This document shows, in pieces, positions 53,901 through 64,000 of a DNA stretch of 64,000 nucleotides. The notes below the pieces were generated by a model. That model had not been told where the DNA came from. It did no database searches and worked only from the letters and a program-made list of their open reading frames with translations. Source of the stretch: Mycolicibacterium parafortuitum (GTDB taxonomy: Bacteria > Actinomycetota > Actinomycetes > Mycobacteriales > Mycobacteriaceae); NCBI RefSeq assembly GCF_010725485.1, contig NZ_AP022598.1, positions 5,952,001-6,016,000 on the forward strand, written 5' to 3'. The position numbers and the translations under genes are program-made. Each line of letters begins with the position of its first letter. The stretch's first letter is position 1.

Positions 53901-55447
53901 CCACCGTTGTGTCCGAACTGCCCACCGCCGATGCCCTTCGCGCGCAGGTACGCGACGCACTCGCCGCCGTCGGCTCCACCGTCGCGCTGGGTGAGCCCGG
54001 CGCGGGTGGGTTGGCGGCCAGCACCCCGATCACCGGGGATGTGCTGTTCACCGTCGCGCCGTCGTCGGTCGCGGAGGTGGACGCCGCGATCGGTGAGGCG
54101 GCGCAAGCGTTCTCGCAGTGGCGGGTGACGCCGGCACCGGTGCGCGGAGCACTGGTGGGCCGGCTGGGACAACTGCTCGTCGAGCACAAGGCCGCGCTGG
54201 CGTCGCTGGTGACGATCGAGGCCGGCAAGATCACCTCCGAGGCCCTCGGTGAGGTGCAGGAGATGATCGACATCTGCGAGTTCGCGGTCGGGCTGTCCCG
54301 GCAGCTCTACGGTCGCACCATCGCCTCCGAGCGGCCCGGCCACCGGCTCATGGAGACGTGGCATCCGCTCGGGGTGGTCGGCGTGATCACCGCGTTCAAC
54401 TTCCCGGTCGCGGTGTGGGCGTGGAACACCGCGGTGGCGCTGGTGTGCGGGGACACCGTGGTGTGGAAGCCCTCGGAGCTGACTCCGCTGACGGCACTGG
54501 CGTGCCAGGCGCTGCTGGAGCGCGCGGCCGCGGACGTCGGCGCCCCGGCGGCGGTGGGCCGGCTGGTGCTCGGCGAACGCGAGGTCGGCGAGAAGCTGGT
54601 CGACGATCCCCGGGTCGCGCTGGTGTCGGCGACCGGCTCGGTGCGGATGGGCCGTGAGGTCGGGCCGCGGGTGGCGTCCCGGTTCGGCCGGGTGCTGCTC
54701 GAACTCGGCGGCAACAACGCGGCGATCGTGACACCGGCCGCGGATCTGGATCTCGCGGTGCGCGGCATCGTGTTCTCGGCGGCCGGCACCGCCGGCCAGC
54801 GGTGCACCACGCTGCGGCGGTTGATCGTGCACTCGTCGATCGCCGACGAGCTGGTCTCGCGGATCACCGCGGCCTATCGGCAGTTGCCGGTCGGCGACCC
54901 GTTCGACGAGCGCACACTGGTCGGGCCGCTCATCCACACCGCGTCCTACCGGGACATGGTCGGCGCGCTGCAGCAGGCCCAAGCCGAAGGCGGAGAGGTG
55001 ATCGGCGGTGAGCGCGTCGACGTCGGCCCGGACGTCGAAGAGGGCGCGTTCTACGTGACGCCCGCGGTGGTGCGGATGCCGTCGCAGAGCGCGGTGGTGC
55101 ATCAGGAGACGTTCGCGCCGATCCTCTACGTGCTGACCTACGAAACCCTCGACGAGGCGATCGCGTTGAACAACGCGGTGCCGCAGGGTCTTTCGTCGTC
55201 GATCTTCACGCTGGACATGCGGGAAGCCGAGCGCTTCCTGGCCGCCGACGGCTCGGACTGCGGTATCGCCAACGTGAACATCGGGACCTCTGGCGCCGAG
55301 ATCGGTGGCGCGTTCGGCGGCGAGAAGGAGACCGGCGGCGGCCGCGAGTCCGGTTCGGATGCGTGGAAGGCCTATATGCGCCGCGCGACCAACACGGTGA
55401 ACTACTCGACCGAGCTGCCGCTGGCGCAGGGCGTCCACTTCGGCTGA
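53897..55447 (+). CDS. pcd: L-piperideine-6-carboxylate / aminoadipate semialdehyde dehydrogenase
   Basis: A 516-residue aldehyde dehydrogenase. It shows HPLGVVGVITAFNFPVAVWA, the nucleotide-binding SATGSVRMGREVG, the general base in LLELGGNNAAIV, and the catalytic Cys303 in AGQRCTTLRRLIVH. ELGGNNA and GQRCTT are typical of the ALDH7 / piperideine-6-carboxylate dehydrogenase group. It oxidises the Lat product to L-2-aminoadipate with NAD. The ATG overlaps the stop of the hglS-like gene, so the frame continuing upstream is not part of this protein. Corresponds to Rv3293. Confidence 0.95.
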   Translation: MTTVVSELPTADALRAQVRDALAAVGSTVALGEPGAGGLAASTPITGDVLFTVAPSSVAEVDAAIGEAAQAFSQWRVTPAPVRGALVGRLGQLLVEHKAALASLVTIEAGKITSEALGEVQEMIDICEFAVGLSRQLYGRTIASERPGHRLMETWHPLGVVGVITAFNFPVAVWAWNTAVALVCGDTVVWKPSELTPLTALACQALLERAAADVGAPAAVGRLVLGEREVGEKLVDDPRVALVSATGSVRMGREVGPRVASRFGRVLLELGGNNAAIVTPAADLDLAVRGIVFSAAGTAGQRCTTLRRLIVHSSIADELVSRITAAYRQLPVGDPFDERTLVGPLIHTASYRDMVGALQQAQAEGGEVIGGERVDVGPDVEEGAFYVTPAVVRMPSQSAVVHQETFAPILYVLTYETLDEAIALNNAVPQGLSSSIFTLDMREAERFLAADGSDCGIANVNIGTSGAEIGGAFGGEKETGGGRESGSDAWKAYMRRATNTVNYSTELPLAQGVHFG

Positions 55448-55540
55448 GCCCGACCCCCGCCTCGCGAGCGCGCGCGTCTGCCCGCCGACACGCCGCCACC
55501 CGCGTGCATTCCGCGCACGCTCGCGGCCCAGAATCGGGGC

Positions 55541-56350
55541 ATGGACCTAGCCAACAAGACAGCGATCGTCACCGGCGCGGCATCGGGAATCGGGGCCGCC
55601 GTCGCGACCGAGCTCGCATCGCGCGGGGTCAGCGTCGTCGTCGGCGACCTCGACGAAGCCGGCGCCCAGTCGACGGCCGCGGCGATCCGCGATGCCGGGG
55701 GCTCCGCCGCCGCACTGCGTGCCGACGCGTCGGACGTCGCCGACATCGAGGCGCTGATCGCGCTCGCCGACCGCGAGTTCACGCCGGTGGACATCTACGT
55801 CGCCAACGCCGGGGTGATCGGAAAGCCCGGCCTCGGAACGGAATCCGACTGGGACGTCATCCTCGACGTCAACCTGCGGGCCCATATCAGGGCGGCGCGG
55901 CTGCTGGTACCGGGTTGGCAGGCAAGGGGTTTCGGCTACTTCGTCTCCGTCGCATCGGCGGCCGGACTGCTGACCCAGCTGGGCGCCGCCGGATACGCGG
56001 TGAGCAAGCATGCCGCGGTCGGCTTTGCCGAGTGGCTGGCGATCACCTACGGCGACGACGGCATCGGTGTCAGCTGCGTATGCCCGCTCGGCGTGGAAAC
56101 CCCTCTGCTGCAGACGATCCGGGGTATCGACGAGCCGCAGGCGAAGCTCAGCACCGCCTCGATCGAGCAGTCGGCGAAGGTGATCAGCGCCTCCGATGTC
56201 GCGACGGTGACCGTCGACGCGATCCGCGACGGCCGGTTCCTGGTGCTGCCGCATGCCGAACTGCTGGAGATGTACCGACGCAAAGGCGGTGACTACGACC
56301 GCTGGATCGTCGGGATGCGCCGTTACCAGCGGACACTACGGTCACACTGA
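55541..56350 (+). CDS. short-chain dehydrogenase/reductase
   Basis: A 269-residue SDR: AIVTGAASGIGAAVATELAS (cofactor loop), VGDLDEAG with Asp selecting NAD, VANAGVIG, SVASAAGLLTQLGAAGYAVSKHAA (Ser, Tyr-x3-Lys). A C-terminal EMYRRKGGDYDRWIVGM extends past the core. Substrate unknown. It follows pcd by about 90 bases on the same strand and precedes the tetR gene, so it could belong to either group. The ATG (DLANKTA) directly precedes the first strand. Confidence 0.9.
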   Translation: MDLANKTAIVTGAASGIGAAVATELASRGVSVVVGDLDEAGAQSTAAAIRDAGGSAAALRADASDVADIEALIALADREFTPVDIYVANAGVIGKPGLGTESDWDVILDVNLRAHIRAARLLVPGWQARGFGYFVSVASAAGLLTQLGAAGYAVSKHAAVGFAEWLAITYGDDGIGVSCVCPLGVETPLLQTIRGIDEPQAKLSTASIEQSAKVISASDVATVTVDAIRDGRFLVLPHAELLEMYRRKGGDYDRWIVGMRRYQRTLRSH

Positions 56351-56474
56351 GCCGCGGCGAGGGCGCGGCGAGTGCACGGACGACGCGGCGAGTTACCGTA
56401 CAGACACGCGCGCTCGCCAGGTCGACGTCAGGCCCGCGGCCACTGTTGTACATGTGTTGAGTAGAATGCGCAGC

Positions 56475-57122
56475 ATGGCTGAAGCACGTCGGCGCCTATC
56501 CCCCGACGATCGCCGCAACGAACTGCTGGCGCTCGGGGCCGAGGTGTTCGGGCAGCGGCCGTACGACGAGGTCCGCATCGACGAGATCGCCGAGCGCGCC
56601 GGGGTGTCCCGGGCGCTGATGTATCACTACTTCCCGGACAAGCGGGCGTTCTTCGCCGCGGTCGTGCGCGCCGAGGGTGAGCGGCTCTTCGAGGCCACAA
56701 ACACCCCGGCCGTACCCGGCGAGTCGCTGTTCGACCAGGTCCGCGCCGGCGTGCTCGCCTACCTGCACTACGACGAGCAGCACCCGCACGGTGCGTGGGC
56801 GGCCTACATGAGCATGGCCCGGGTCGATCCGGTGTTGCGCGGGATCGAGGACATCGACAACGACCGGCAGGCCAACCGCATCATCGACCGGGTCACCGCA
56901 GGCATCGACGGACTCGACGGCAAGGTCGAGCGGGATCTGCGTGCTGCCGTGTACGGCTGGCTGGCATTCACGTTCGAGATGTGCCGTCAGCGTCTGGTCG
57001 ACACGTCACTGGACGCGGACTTCATCGCCGACCTGTGCGCGCACACGCTGATGGACGCGCTCGGGAGGGTGCCGGGGATTCCGGCGACCCTCGCCGACGC
57101 GCTGGCCCCGCAGCGGCGCTGA
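56475..57122 (+). CDS. TetR-family transcriptional regulator
   Basis: A 215-residue protein with the TetR DNA-binding head: RRNELLALGAEVFGQRPYDE, IAERAGVSRALMYHYFPDKR (helix-turn-helix) and the ligand domain following, including HGAWAAYMSMARVDP. It corresponds in position to Rv3295. The ATG before AEARRR is chosen; another ATG lies three codons upstream. An AT-rich stretch with TGTACA just before the start may include its promoter or operator. It converges with the hemophore-like gene, the stops being two bases apart. Confidence 0.92.
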   Translation: MAEARRRLSPDDRRNELLALGAEVFGQRPYDEVRIDEIAERAGVSRALMYHYFPDKRAFFAAVVRAEGERLFEATNTPAVPGESLFDQVRAGVLAYLHYDEQHPHGAWAAYMSMARVDPVLRGIEDIDNDRQANRIIDRVTAGIDGLDGKVERDLRAAVYGWLAFTFEMCRQRLVDTSLDADFIADLCAHTLMDALGRVPGIPATLADALAPQRR

Positions 57123-57124
57123 GC

Positions 57125-57499
57125 TCAGCTCCCGGGCTCGCGGTGCTCCTGCTGCGGGCCGTGGCCGTAGCCGCAGCGGTGCCGGAAGTCCTTCATCGGC
57201 TGACGGATGCCGCGCAGTTCGGCCGCGACCTGCGGGTTGGCGTCCATGAACGCGATCACCTCGGCCTTCTTCTGTTCGCGGTCCTTGCCGAACAGGGATG
57301 TGAAGAAGTCGTTGACCGGCGGGTGGGTGAACAGATACGCCGAGGTGGCTGCGGAGACGCCGGTGGCGACGCCGGCCAGGTCGGCGGCCGTGCAGTTCGG
57401 CGCCGTCGGCTGGGCCTGGGCAGGGACGACGGCGGCCAGCAGGACACCCGCGGCACCGACGGCGGCGGCGAGTGCGCGACGCATGGTTGGAGGACGCAT
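57125..57499 (-). CDS. secreted hemophore-like protein (mycobacterial haem-binding family)
   Basis: An approximately 124-residue exported protein. Signal peptide RRALAAAVGAAGVLLAAVVP then AQA, cleavage about residue 31. The mature domain has APNCTAADLAGVATGVSAAT, YLFTHPPVNDFFTSLFG, DANPQVAAELRGIRQP and DFRHRCGYGHG, the all-helical haemophore pattern with two conserved Cys (as in Rv0203/Rv1174c relatives), followed by a His-containing tail. It may bind haem or another ligand in the periplasm or outside. Two in-frame ATGs, created by a perfect 15-base tandem duplication, and an upstream GTG compete as starts. Confidence 0.82.
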   Translation of the reverse strand: MRPPTMRRALAAAVGAAGVLLAAVVPAQAQPTAPNCTAADLAGVATGVSAATSAYLFTHPPVNDFFTSLFGKDREQKKAEVIAFMDANPQVAAELRGIRQPMKDFRHRCGYGHGPQQEHREPGS

Positions 57500-57507
57500 G
57501 GTTGGAG
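57478..57507 (-). repeat. perfect 15-bp tandem duplication across the start codon
   Basis: Positions 57478-57492 and 57493-57507 are identical (minus strand unit CTCCAACCATGCGTC). Each copy contains an ATG in frame with the hemophore-like gene, so the start codon region is duplicated, adding exactly five codons. Confidence 0.95.
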
Positions 57508-57785
57508 TAGGCACCCGCCGATCCTAAGCCGCTCACCGGCGCCGATGCCGAAATTCGGGCTCCCCGCGGCGCCCGGCCGAAACCCCTCGTCAAAACTTTG
57601 CTGCAAACGGCTTGCGGGGCGCGCGGCGCGAGTAGTGTCGGCCTCGCCTGGGGTCAGGCCGGCCTCGGCTGTCCCTAGCAGCCACGCCGTCCGGCGTGAC
57701 CCCAGGCCTCATTCCCGGGTCATCCCCGGATCCCGTTTCTGGCTGCCCCGACCGACTTGTCGGGGGTTGCAGGCACCATGGACAG

Positions 57786-60700
57786 ATGCCCGCGAAGACC
57801 GATCCGCTGTCACGCTTCAGTGCGCTGACGCGTGAATGGTTCGCGGGCACGTTCGTCGAACCGACCCCGGCTCAGGCGCAGGCCTGGAACGCCATCGCGG
57901 CCGCGGAGAACGCGCTGGTCATCGCGCCCACCGGGTCGGGTAAGACGCTCGCGGCGTTCCTGTGGGCGATCGACGGGCTGGCCCGCGAGCCGCGCGAGAA
58001 ACCCGCAACCCGGGTGCTGTACGTGTCCCCGCTGAAGGCACTGGCCGTCGACGTGGAGCGCAATCTGCGCACCCCGCTGACCGGGATCTCGCGCATCGCC
58101 GAACGCAACGGTGAGGCGCCACCGACGATCAGCGTCGGGGTGCGCTCCGGCGACACCACGCCGGCCAAGCGGCGCGAGCTGATCAGCAAGCCGCCCGACA
58201 TCCTGATCACCACGCCGGAGTCGCTGTTCCTGATGCTCACCTCGGCCGCGCGCGACAGCCTCGCCGACGTGCAGACGGTGATCGTCGACGAGGTGCACGC
58301 CGTCGCGGGGACCAAGCGCGGCGCGCACCTGGCGGTGTCGCTGGAACGGCTCGACGCGATGCTGGCCAAACCGGCGCAGCGGATCGGGCTGTCGGCCACG
58401 GTGCGCCCGCCCGAGGAGGTGGCGCGCTTCCTGTCCGGGGCCGCCCCGACCACGATCGTCGCGCCGCCGGCGGCCAAGACGTTCGACCTGACGGTCCAGG
58501 TCCCGGTGCCCGACATGGCCAATCTGGAGAACAACTCGATCTGGCCCGACGTCGAGGAACGCATCGTCGACCTGATCGAGGCGCACAACTCCTCGATCGT
58601 GTTCGCCAACTCGCGCCGCCTCGCGGAACGGTTGACCGCCCGTATCAACGAGATCCACGCCGAACGCACCGGGATCGAGTTGGGCACCCACAACCCGGGG
58701 GTGGCCGGCGGTGCGCCCGCGCATCTGATGGGCAGCGGTCAGACCTTCGGCGCCGAACCGGTGCTCGCCCGCGCCCACCACGGGTCGGTCAGCAAGGAGG
58801 CTCGCGCCGACGTCGAGGACGCGCTGAAAAGCGGGCGGCTCAAGGCGGTGGTCGCGACCTCCAGCCTGGAACTCGGCATCGACATGGGCGCGGTCGATCT
58901 GGTCATCCAGGTCGAGACACCGCCCTCGGTGGCCAGCGGCCTGCAGCGGGTGGGCCGGGCGGGTCACCAGGTCGGTGAGATCAGCCAGGGCGTGCTGTTC
59001 CCGAAACACCGCACCGACCTGATCGGGTGCGCGGTGAGTGTGCAGCGCATGCTGGCCGGCCAGATCGAGACGATGCGGGTGCCGGCCAATCCGCTCGACG
59101 TGCTCGCCCAGCACACGGTCGCGGCCGCGGCGCTGGAGCCGATCAACGCCGACGCGTGGTTCGACACGGTGCGCCGCAGCGCACCGTTCGCGACGCTGCC
59201 GCGCAGCGCGTTCGAGGCGACGCTGGATCTGCTGTCGGGCAAGTACCCGTCGACCGAGTTCGCCGAGTTGCGGCCACGCATCGTCTACGACCGCGACAAC
59301 GGTACGCTGACGGCCCGCCCCGGCGCGCAGCGGCTGGCCGTCACCTCCGGCGGCGCGATCCCGGACCGGGGCCTGTTCACGGTGTTCCTGGCGTCCAGCG
59401 CGGATTCCGAAAAGCCCTCGCGGGTCGGCGAACTCGACGAGGAGATGGTCTACGAGTCCCGCCCCGGCGACGTCATCTCCCTCGGGGCGACCAGCTGGCG
59501 GATCACCGAGATCACCCACGACCGGGTGCTGGTGATCCCCGCCCCGGGCGAGCCCGCACGGCTGCCGTTCTGGCGCGGCGACGGGGTCGGGCGTCCCGCC
59601 GAGCTGGGTGCGGCTATCGGCGCGTTCAACGGCGAGCTGGCCCGGCTGGATCGCCCGGCATTCGAATCCCGTTGCAAAGAAGTCGGATTCGACGACTTCG
59701 CGACCGACAATCTGTGGCAGCTGATCTCCGAACAGCGCGAGGCCACCTCGGCGGTGCCGTCGGACACCACGCTGGTGGTGGAGCGGTTCCGCGACGAACT
59801 CGGCGACTGGCGGGTGATCCTGCACTCCCCGTACGGGCTTCGGGTGCACGGGCCGCTGGCGCTCGCGGTGGGCAAGCGGCTCTACGAGCGCTACGGCATC
59901 GACGAGAAACCGACCGCATCCGACGACGGCATCATCGTGCGGCTGCCCGACACCGACGACGTCGCCCCCGGCGCGGACATCTTCGTGTTCGACGCCGACG
60001 AGATCGAACCGCTGGTTACCACCGAGGTCAGCGGCTCGGCGCTGTTCGCGTCCCGATTCCGCGAGTGCGCGGCCCGCGCGCTGCTGCTGCCCCGCCGGCA
60101 TCCGGGCAAACGCTCCCCGCTGTGGCATCAGCGTCAGCGAGCCGCCCAACTGCTCGACGTCGCGCGCAACTATCCCGACTTCCCGATCGTGCTCGAGGCG
60201 GTCCGGGAATGCCTGCAGGACGTCTACGACGTGCCGACGCTGACCGCGTTGATGGGTCGGATCGCCCAGCGCCGGGTACGTCTGCTGGAGGTCGAGACCC
60301 CGACCCCGTCACCGTTCGCGGCATCGCTGCTGTTCGGCTACGTTGGCGCGTTCATGTACGAGGGTGACAGTCCGCTGGCCGAACGCCGCGCCGCCGCACT
60401 GGCTTTGGACCCGACGCTGCTCGCCGAACTGCTGGGCCGGGTCGAGCTGCGCGAACTGCTCGACGCGGACGTCATCGCGAACACCACCCGCCAGCTGCAG
60501 CATCTGACCCCCGAGCGCGCCGTGCGCGACGCCGAAGGGGTGGCGGACCTGTTGCGGCTGCTCGGTCCGCTGACCGCCGACGAGATCGGCGAGCGCTGCG
60601 CGCAATCCGACGTCGGCGGCTGGCTCGAAGGCCTGTTGACGGCCAAACGGGTGCTCACGGTGTCCTATGCCGGGACGACGTGGTGGGCGGCGATCGAGGA

Positions 60701-62330
60701 CATCGGGCGGCTGCGCGACGGGGTCGGGGTGGCGGTGCCGGTCGGGGTGCCGATCGCGTTCCTGGAGCCGGTCGTCGACCCGCTCGGGGAGTTGCTGTCC
60801 CGGTTCGCGCGCACCCGAGGGCCGTTCACCACCGCCGACGCCGCCACCCGGTTCGGGCTGGGGCTGCGGGTCGCCGCAGACGTGCTGGGCCGGCTGGCCG
60901 CCGACGGGAAACTGGTGCGCGGCGAATTCACCGACGTGCCCACCGATTCCGGCGGTGTCGAGCAGTGGTGCGACGCCGAGGTGCTGCGCATTCTGCGGCG
61001 CAGGTCGCTGGCGGCGCTGCGCGCCCAGATCGAGCCCGTCAGCACCGCAGCGTTCGGGCGGTTCCTGCCGTCGTGGCAGATGGTCGGTGCGGATGCGGTG
61101 TCCGGCGTCGACGGACTCGCCGCGGTGATCGACCAGCTGGCCGGTGTGCCGGTGCCCGCCTCGGCGGTCGAGCCGCTGATCTTCGGGCAGCGGGTGCGCG
61201 ACTACCAGCCGGGCATGCTCGACGAGCTCCTCGCCTCCGGTGAGGTGCTGTGGTCGGGCGCTGGGTCGTTGTCCGGCGCCGACGGCTGGGTGTCGTTCCA
61301 TCCCGCCGACACCGCCGCGCTGTCACTGGCCCCACCTGGTGATCTCGAACTGACCGACGTTCATCACCAGATCCTCGCGGCACTGTCCGGCGGTGGTGCG
61401 TACTTCTTCCGCCAGCTCAGCGTCGACGGGGTGTCCGCCGAGTCGTTGAAAGAGGCTCTGTGGCAGTTGATCTGGGCCGGATACGTCGGCGGCGACACCT
61501 TCGCCCCGGTGCGGGCGCTGCTCGCCGGATCGAAGGGCCCTGGCAGCAGGCGCGCGGCCGCGCCGGCGCACCGGCATCGGCGCGCCCCACGGCTGAGCCG
61601 CTACAGCCTGAGCACCACCAGCCTCAGCGCGCACCGCGACACCGATCCCACGGTGGCCGGGCGGTGGGCGGCGCTGCCGGTCGCCGAGGTGGACACCACG
61701 GTGCGGGCGCACTACCAGGCCGACCAGCTGCTGGCCCGCCACGGCGTGCTGACCAAGGGCGCGGTGGCGGCAGAGAACATCCCGGGCGGGTTCGCGTCGA
61801 TGTACAAGGTGCTGACCACGATGGAGGAGGCGGGGCGCTGTCAGCGCGGGTATTTCGTCGAATCCCTCGGCGGCGCTCAGTTCGCGACCGCCAGCACCGT
61901 CGACCGGTTGCGCAGCCACGCCGACAGCATCGACGACAAGCAGCAGACGCTGCGCGCGCTGGCGTTGGCGGCGACCGACCCCGCGAACCCGTACGGTGCG
62001 GCGCTGCCGTGGCCGTCCCGAGGTGCCGACGGTGACACCGCGCACCGGCCCGGACGCAAGGCAGGTGCGCTGGTGGTGCTCGTCGACGGTGCACTGGTGT
62101 GGTTCGTCGAGCGGGGTGGGCGGTCGCTGCTGAGCTTCACCACCGACCCGGAGACGTCGAACGCCGCCGCGGCTGCGCTGGCCGAAATGGTGCCGCGGCA
62201 ACGGGTTCCGGCGCTGCTGGTGGAACGCGTCGACGGCGTCCCGGTGCTGGAGGCGCGGGAGTCGGTGACGGTCGACGCGCTGGTCACGGCCGGGTTCTCG
62301 CGTACGCCGCGCGGGCTGCGGTTGCGCTGA
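57786..62330 (+). CDS. lhr: Lhr-type DEAD/DEAH-box DNA helicase
   Basis: A 1514-residue superfamily 2 helicase, the same length as mycobacterial Lhr. Motif I is APTGSGKT (Lys53), motif II DEVH (Asp168-His171), motif III GLSATV, and the second RecA domain has [14 protein letters not shown] and [12 protein letters not shown] (motif VI). The long C-terminal half contains winged-helix and Lhr-core domains that grip DNA. Lhr moves 3' to 5' on single-stranded DNA and unwinds RNA:DNA hybrids; it is part of mycobacterial DNA repair. The ATG (PAKTDPL) gives the expected N-terminus. It is coupled to nei. Confidence 0.96.
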   Translation: MPAKTDPLSRFSALTREWFAGTFVEPTPAQAQAWNAIAAAENALVIAPTGSGKTLAAFLWAIDGLAREPREKPATRVLYVSPLKALAVDVERNLRTPLTGISRIAERNGEAPPTISVGVRSGDTTPAKRRELISKPPDILITTPESLFLMLTSAARDSLADVQTVIVDEVHAVAGTKRGAHLAVSLERLDAMLAKPAQRIGLSATVRPPEEVARFLSGAAPTTIVAPPAAKTFDLTVQVPVPDMANLENNSIWPDVEERIVDLIEAHNSSIVFANSRRLAERLTARINEIHAERTGIELGTHNPGVAGGAPAHLMGSGQTFGAEPVLARAHHGSVSKEARADVEDALKSGRLKAVVATSSLELGIDMGAVDLVIQVETPPSVASGLQRVGRAGHQVGEISQGVLFPKHRTDLIGCAVSVQRMLAGQIETMRVPANPLDVLAQHTVAAAALEPINADAWFDTVRRSAPFATLPRSAFEATLDLLSGKYPSTEFAELRPRIVYDRDNGTLTARPGAQRLAVTSGGAIPDRGLFTVFLASSADSEKPSRVGELDEEMVYESRPGDVISLGATSWRITEITHDRVLVIPAPGEPARLPFWRGDGVGRPAELGAAIGAFNGELARLDRPAFESRCKEVGFDDFATDNLWQLISEQREATSAVPSDTTLVVERFRDELGDWRVILHSPYGLRVHGPLALAVGKRLYERYGIDEKPTASDDGIIVRLPDTDDVAPGADIFVFDADEIEPLVTTEVSGSALFASRFRECAARALLLPRRHPGKRSPLWHQRQRAAQLLDVARNYPDFPIVLEAVRECLQDVYDVPTLTALMGRIAQRRVRLLEVETPTPSPFAASLLFGYVGAFMYEGDSPLAERRAAALALDPTLLAELLGRVELRELLDADVIANTTRQLQHLTPERAVRDAEGVADLLRLLGPLTADEIGERCAQSDVGGWLEGLLTAKRVLTVSYAGTTWWAAIEDIGRLRDGVGVAVPVGVPIAFLEPVVDPLGELLSRFARTRGPFTTADAATRFGLGLRVAADVLGRLAADGKLVRGEFTDVPTDSGGVEQWCDAEVLRILRRRSLAALRAQIEPVSTAAFGRFLPSWQMVGADAVSGVDGLAAVIDQLAGVPVPASAVEPLIFGQRVRDYQPGMLDELLASGEVLWSGAGSLSGADGWVSFHPADTAALSLAPPGDLELTDVHHQILAALSGGGAYFFRQLSVDGVSAESLKEALWQLIWAGYVGGDTFAPVRALLAGSKGPGSRRAAAPAHRHRRAPRLSRYSLSTTSLSAHRDTDPTVAGRWAALPVAEVDTTVRAHYQADQLLARHGVLTKGAVAAENIPGGFASMYKVLTTMEEAGRCQRGYFVESLGGAQFATASTVDRLRSHADSIDDKQQTLRALALAATDPANPYGAALPWPSRGADGDTAHRPGRKAGALVVLVDGALVWFVERGGRSLLSFTTDPETSNAAAAALAEMVPRQRVPALLVERVDGVPVLEARESVTVDALVTAGFSRTPRGLRLR

Positions 62331-63082
62331 TGCCCGAGGGCGACACCGTCTACCGGACGGCGGCCAAGCTGCGCGAGGCGCTGGCCGGCCGGGAGCTGAC
62401 GCGCTGCGATATCCGCGTCCCGCGCTATGCGGCGGTGGATCTGAGCGGGCAGGTGGTCGACGAGGTGCTCAGCCGCGGTAAGCATCTGTTCATCCGGGTC
62501 GGGCAGGCCAGTATCCATTCGCATCTGAAGATGGACGGTGCGTGGGTGATCGGTCGTGTCCGGGTACCGGCCTACAAGATCCGAATCGTGTTGGAGACGG
62601 CGACGTCCCGGGCCTCCGGGGTCGACCTGGGCGTGCTGGAGGTCTTGGACCGGGCGACCGATATGGATGCGGTGGCCCACCTCGGTCCGGATCTGCTCGG
62701 CGAGGACTGGTCGGCGGAGGTCGCGGCAGTCAACCTGATGGCCGACCCCGACCGCCCGCTGGCCGAGACGCTGCTCGATCAGCGGGTGATGGCCGGGGTC
62801 GGCAACGTGTTCGCCAACGAGCTGAGCTTCGTGTTCGGGCTGCGACCGGGTACCCCGGTGCGCGAGCTGACCGATCCGCTGCGGGTCGCCCACCGGGCCC
62901 AGCAGATGTTGTGGCTCAACCGGTTACGGGTGAACCGCACCACCACCGGCAACACCCGGCCCGGCCAGGACGTCTGGGTGTACGGCCGCGCAGGACTCCC
63001 CTGCCGCCGCTGCGGCACCCGGATCGAGACGGACAAGTTCACCGAGCGGGTCACCTACTGGTGCCCGACCTGCCAGCGCTGA
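62330..63082 (+). CDS. nei: Fpg/Nei-family DNA glycosylase (endonuclease VIII)
   Basis: A 250-residue protein with N-terminal [13 protein letters not shown], where Pro2 is the Schiff-base nucleophile and Glu3 the catalytic acid, and the Lys in [24 protein letters not shown] is the helix-two-turn-helix, and the C-terminal zinc finger is [10 protein letters not shown] ... YWCPTCQR with four Cys. It removes oxidised pyrimidines. The ATG shares one base with the lhr stop. Corresponds to Rv3297. Confidence 0.95.
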   Translation: MPEGDTVYRTAAKLREALAGRELTRCDIRVPRYAAVDLSGQVVDEVLSRGKHLFIRVGQASIHSHLKMDGAWVIGRVRVPAYKIRIVLETATSRASGVDLGVLEVLDRATDMDAVAHLGPDLLGEDWSAEVAAVNLMADPDRPLAETLLDQRVMAGVGNVFANELSFVFGLRPGTPVRELTDPLRVAHRAQQMLWLNRLRVNRTTTGNTRPGQDVWVYGRAGLPCRRCGTRIETDKFTERVTYWCPTCQR

Positions 63083-63219
63083 TCCGTTTGGCGCCGAAAT
63101 TGCATTCCAGCAGAAGAAGTTCGAGTAGATCTCTGCACAGACGCAATCTCGACGGTGGGGTTGGGGATAACTCCTTATCCAGCCGCTGATCCGTCGGAGC
63201 CCGCGCCGACGATTCGGCC

Positions 63220-64000
63220 ATGGGAGACATCATCATCGGCACCGAAGCCGTCGCCAACGGCGTCGTCACGCGCTACGAACTGCAGCGTTTCTACCGTCCG
63301 ATCTTCACCAACGTCCACGCGCCACGACTCGCAGCGCCGACATTGCGTGATCGCACCGAGGCAGCCTGGCTCTACTCGAAGCGCGCCGGGATCGTCACCG
63401 GACTGACGGCCGCGGCACTTCACGGGTCGAAGTGGATCAACGCCGATATCGACATCGAACTGATCTACAACTGTCCGCGCGCGCCGAAGGGCATCATCGC
63501 CCGCAACGAGCGCATCGCACCCGACGAATGGCAGCACGTGGGCGGAATCCCGGTCACGACGCCGGCGCGCACCGCATTCGATCTCGGCCGATATCGGCCC
63601 GAGCACGACGCGTTGGCACGCCTTGACGCGCTGATGGCGAGTCGTCCCTATTCGATCGAAGACGTGCTGCTGCTGGCCAAGCGCTACAAGGGCGCCCGAG
63701 GTGCCGCCCGGCTCAAGGCCGTCCTGCCGTACGTCGACGGCGGCGCCGAGTCGCCCCGCGAATCCTGGTGGCGCAAGGTGATCCTCGACGCGGGCTTCCC
63801 GACGCCGCGTACCCAGATCCCCGTCGCGGACCATGACGGGCGCCACGTCCGGTTTCTCGATTTCGGCTGGGAGACGTTCAAGGTCGCGCTGGAGTACGAC
63901 GGCGACCAGCACCAGACCGACCGTCGGCAGTACCTCAAGGACCGCCGCGTCATGCCGGTGCTTCGCCGGCTGGGCTGGCATGTCACGGCGGTCGTCAAGG
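63220..64000 (+). CDS. AbiEi-like/DUF559 nuclease-like protein, 5' part
   Basis: The gene runs off the right edge with 260 codons visible and no stop. GDIIIGTEAVANGVVTRYEL, GIVTGLTAAALHGSKWI, GGIPVTTPARTAFDLGRYRP, ESPRESWWRKVILDAGFPTP, and FLDFGWETFKVALEYDGDQH match block by block the protein coded at 43136-44020, so the two are paralogues. The C-terminal Asp ... Glu-Tyr-Asp-Gly with following His is the Vsr-like nuclease core. It begins 137 bases after nei. The neighbouring repair genes lhr and nei make a DNA-processing role tempting but unproven. Confidence 0.78.
   Translation, partial: MGDIIIGTEAVANGVVTRYELQRFYRPIFTNVHAPRLAAPTLRDRTEAAWLYSKRAGIVTGLTAAALHGSKWINADIDIELIYNCPRAPKGIIARNERIAPDEWQHVGGIPVTTPARTAFDLGRYRPEHDALARLDALMASRPYSIEDVLLLAKRYKGARGAARLKAVLPYVDGGAESPRESWWRKVILDAGFPTPRTQIPVADHDGRHVRFLDFGWETFKVALEYDGDQHQTDRRQYLKDRRVMPVLRRLGWHVTAVVK

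Noticed and set aside
57810..60149. 779-codon open frame antisense to lhr
   Set aside because: Opposite a certain helicase gene; sequence is low-information Arg/Gly/Asp-rich.

Overview
The window reads as chromosomal DNA of a fast-growing mycobacterium (Mycobacterium/Mycolicibacterium type). From about 28.3 kb to 63.1 kb the gene order follows the Mycobacterium tuberculosis Rv3280-Rv3297 block: accD5, accE5, maf, sseA, sufE-like, accA3, then the sigF operon with usfY, lat, lrpA, the DUF1338 gene, pcd, a tetR gene, lhr and nei. The first 262 bases hold the start of an Rv3278c-like PH-domain gene, so the left edge belongs to the same block. Protein identities are by reading and recall of families; no database search was possible.

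Region 1 (about 0.36-27.4 kb) is a surface-polysaccharide locus lying between the Rv3278c homologue and accD5, where M. tuberculosis carries only birA. No birA is seen here. Much of it (about 2.6-24 kb) is visibly richer in A+T and in rare mycobacterial codons than its flanks. It encodes a cis-prenyltransferase-like protein with an FAD oxidoreductase, a priming sugar-phosphate transferase, glycosyltransferases, a Wzx-type flippase, a Wzy-type polymerase, a tyrosine autokinase/chain-length protein with a matching low-molecular-weight tyrosine phosphatase, nucleotide-sugar enzymes (UDP-sugar dehydrogenase, epimerase, GDP-L-fucose synthase), three methyltransferases, an SMP-30-type lactonase and a DUF4012 protein. 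A compact translationally coupled cassette (CMP-sugar synthetase, 2-hydroxyacid dehydrogenase, SDR) plus a DUF115 protein suggests that a CMP-activated sugar or sugar acid is a building block. A decayed IS3-family element at 16.4-17.6 kb separates two halves of the locus.

Region 2 (27.4-39.1 kb) holds the acyl-CoA carboxylase genes (accD5/accE5 and accA3), Maf, sulfur-transfer genes (sseA, sufE-like), an acyltransferase, two tandem paralogous secreted proteins, and an ArsR-SulP anion transporter operon with a clear inverted-repeat operator.

Region 3 (39.1-46.8 kb) is the general-stress sigma factor module: a STAS protein, sigF, rsbW, usfY and an Rv3289c homologue. Two SigF-type promoters lie back to back; one serves rsbW-sigF and the other a previously unlisted 42-residue membrane peptide, probably on a leaderless mRNA. 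A CsbD gene has a third candidate. A membrane-anchored Mrr-like nuclease and the lysine aminotransferase gene lat follow.

Region 4 (47-64 kb) has a very large CtpI-type P-ATPase and a Lys/Ala-tailed membrane protein inserted between lat and lrpA, then the lysine catabolism genes (hglS-like, pcd), SDR, TetR, a hemophore-like protein, the Lhr helicase and Nei glycosylase DNA repair pair, and the first part of a second DUF559-type nuclease-like gene paralogous to one at 43-44 kb.
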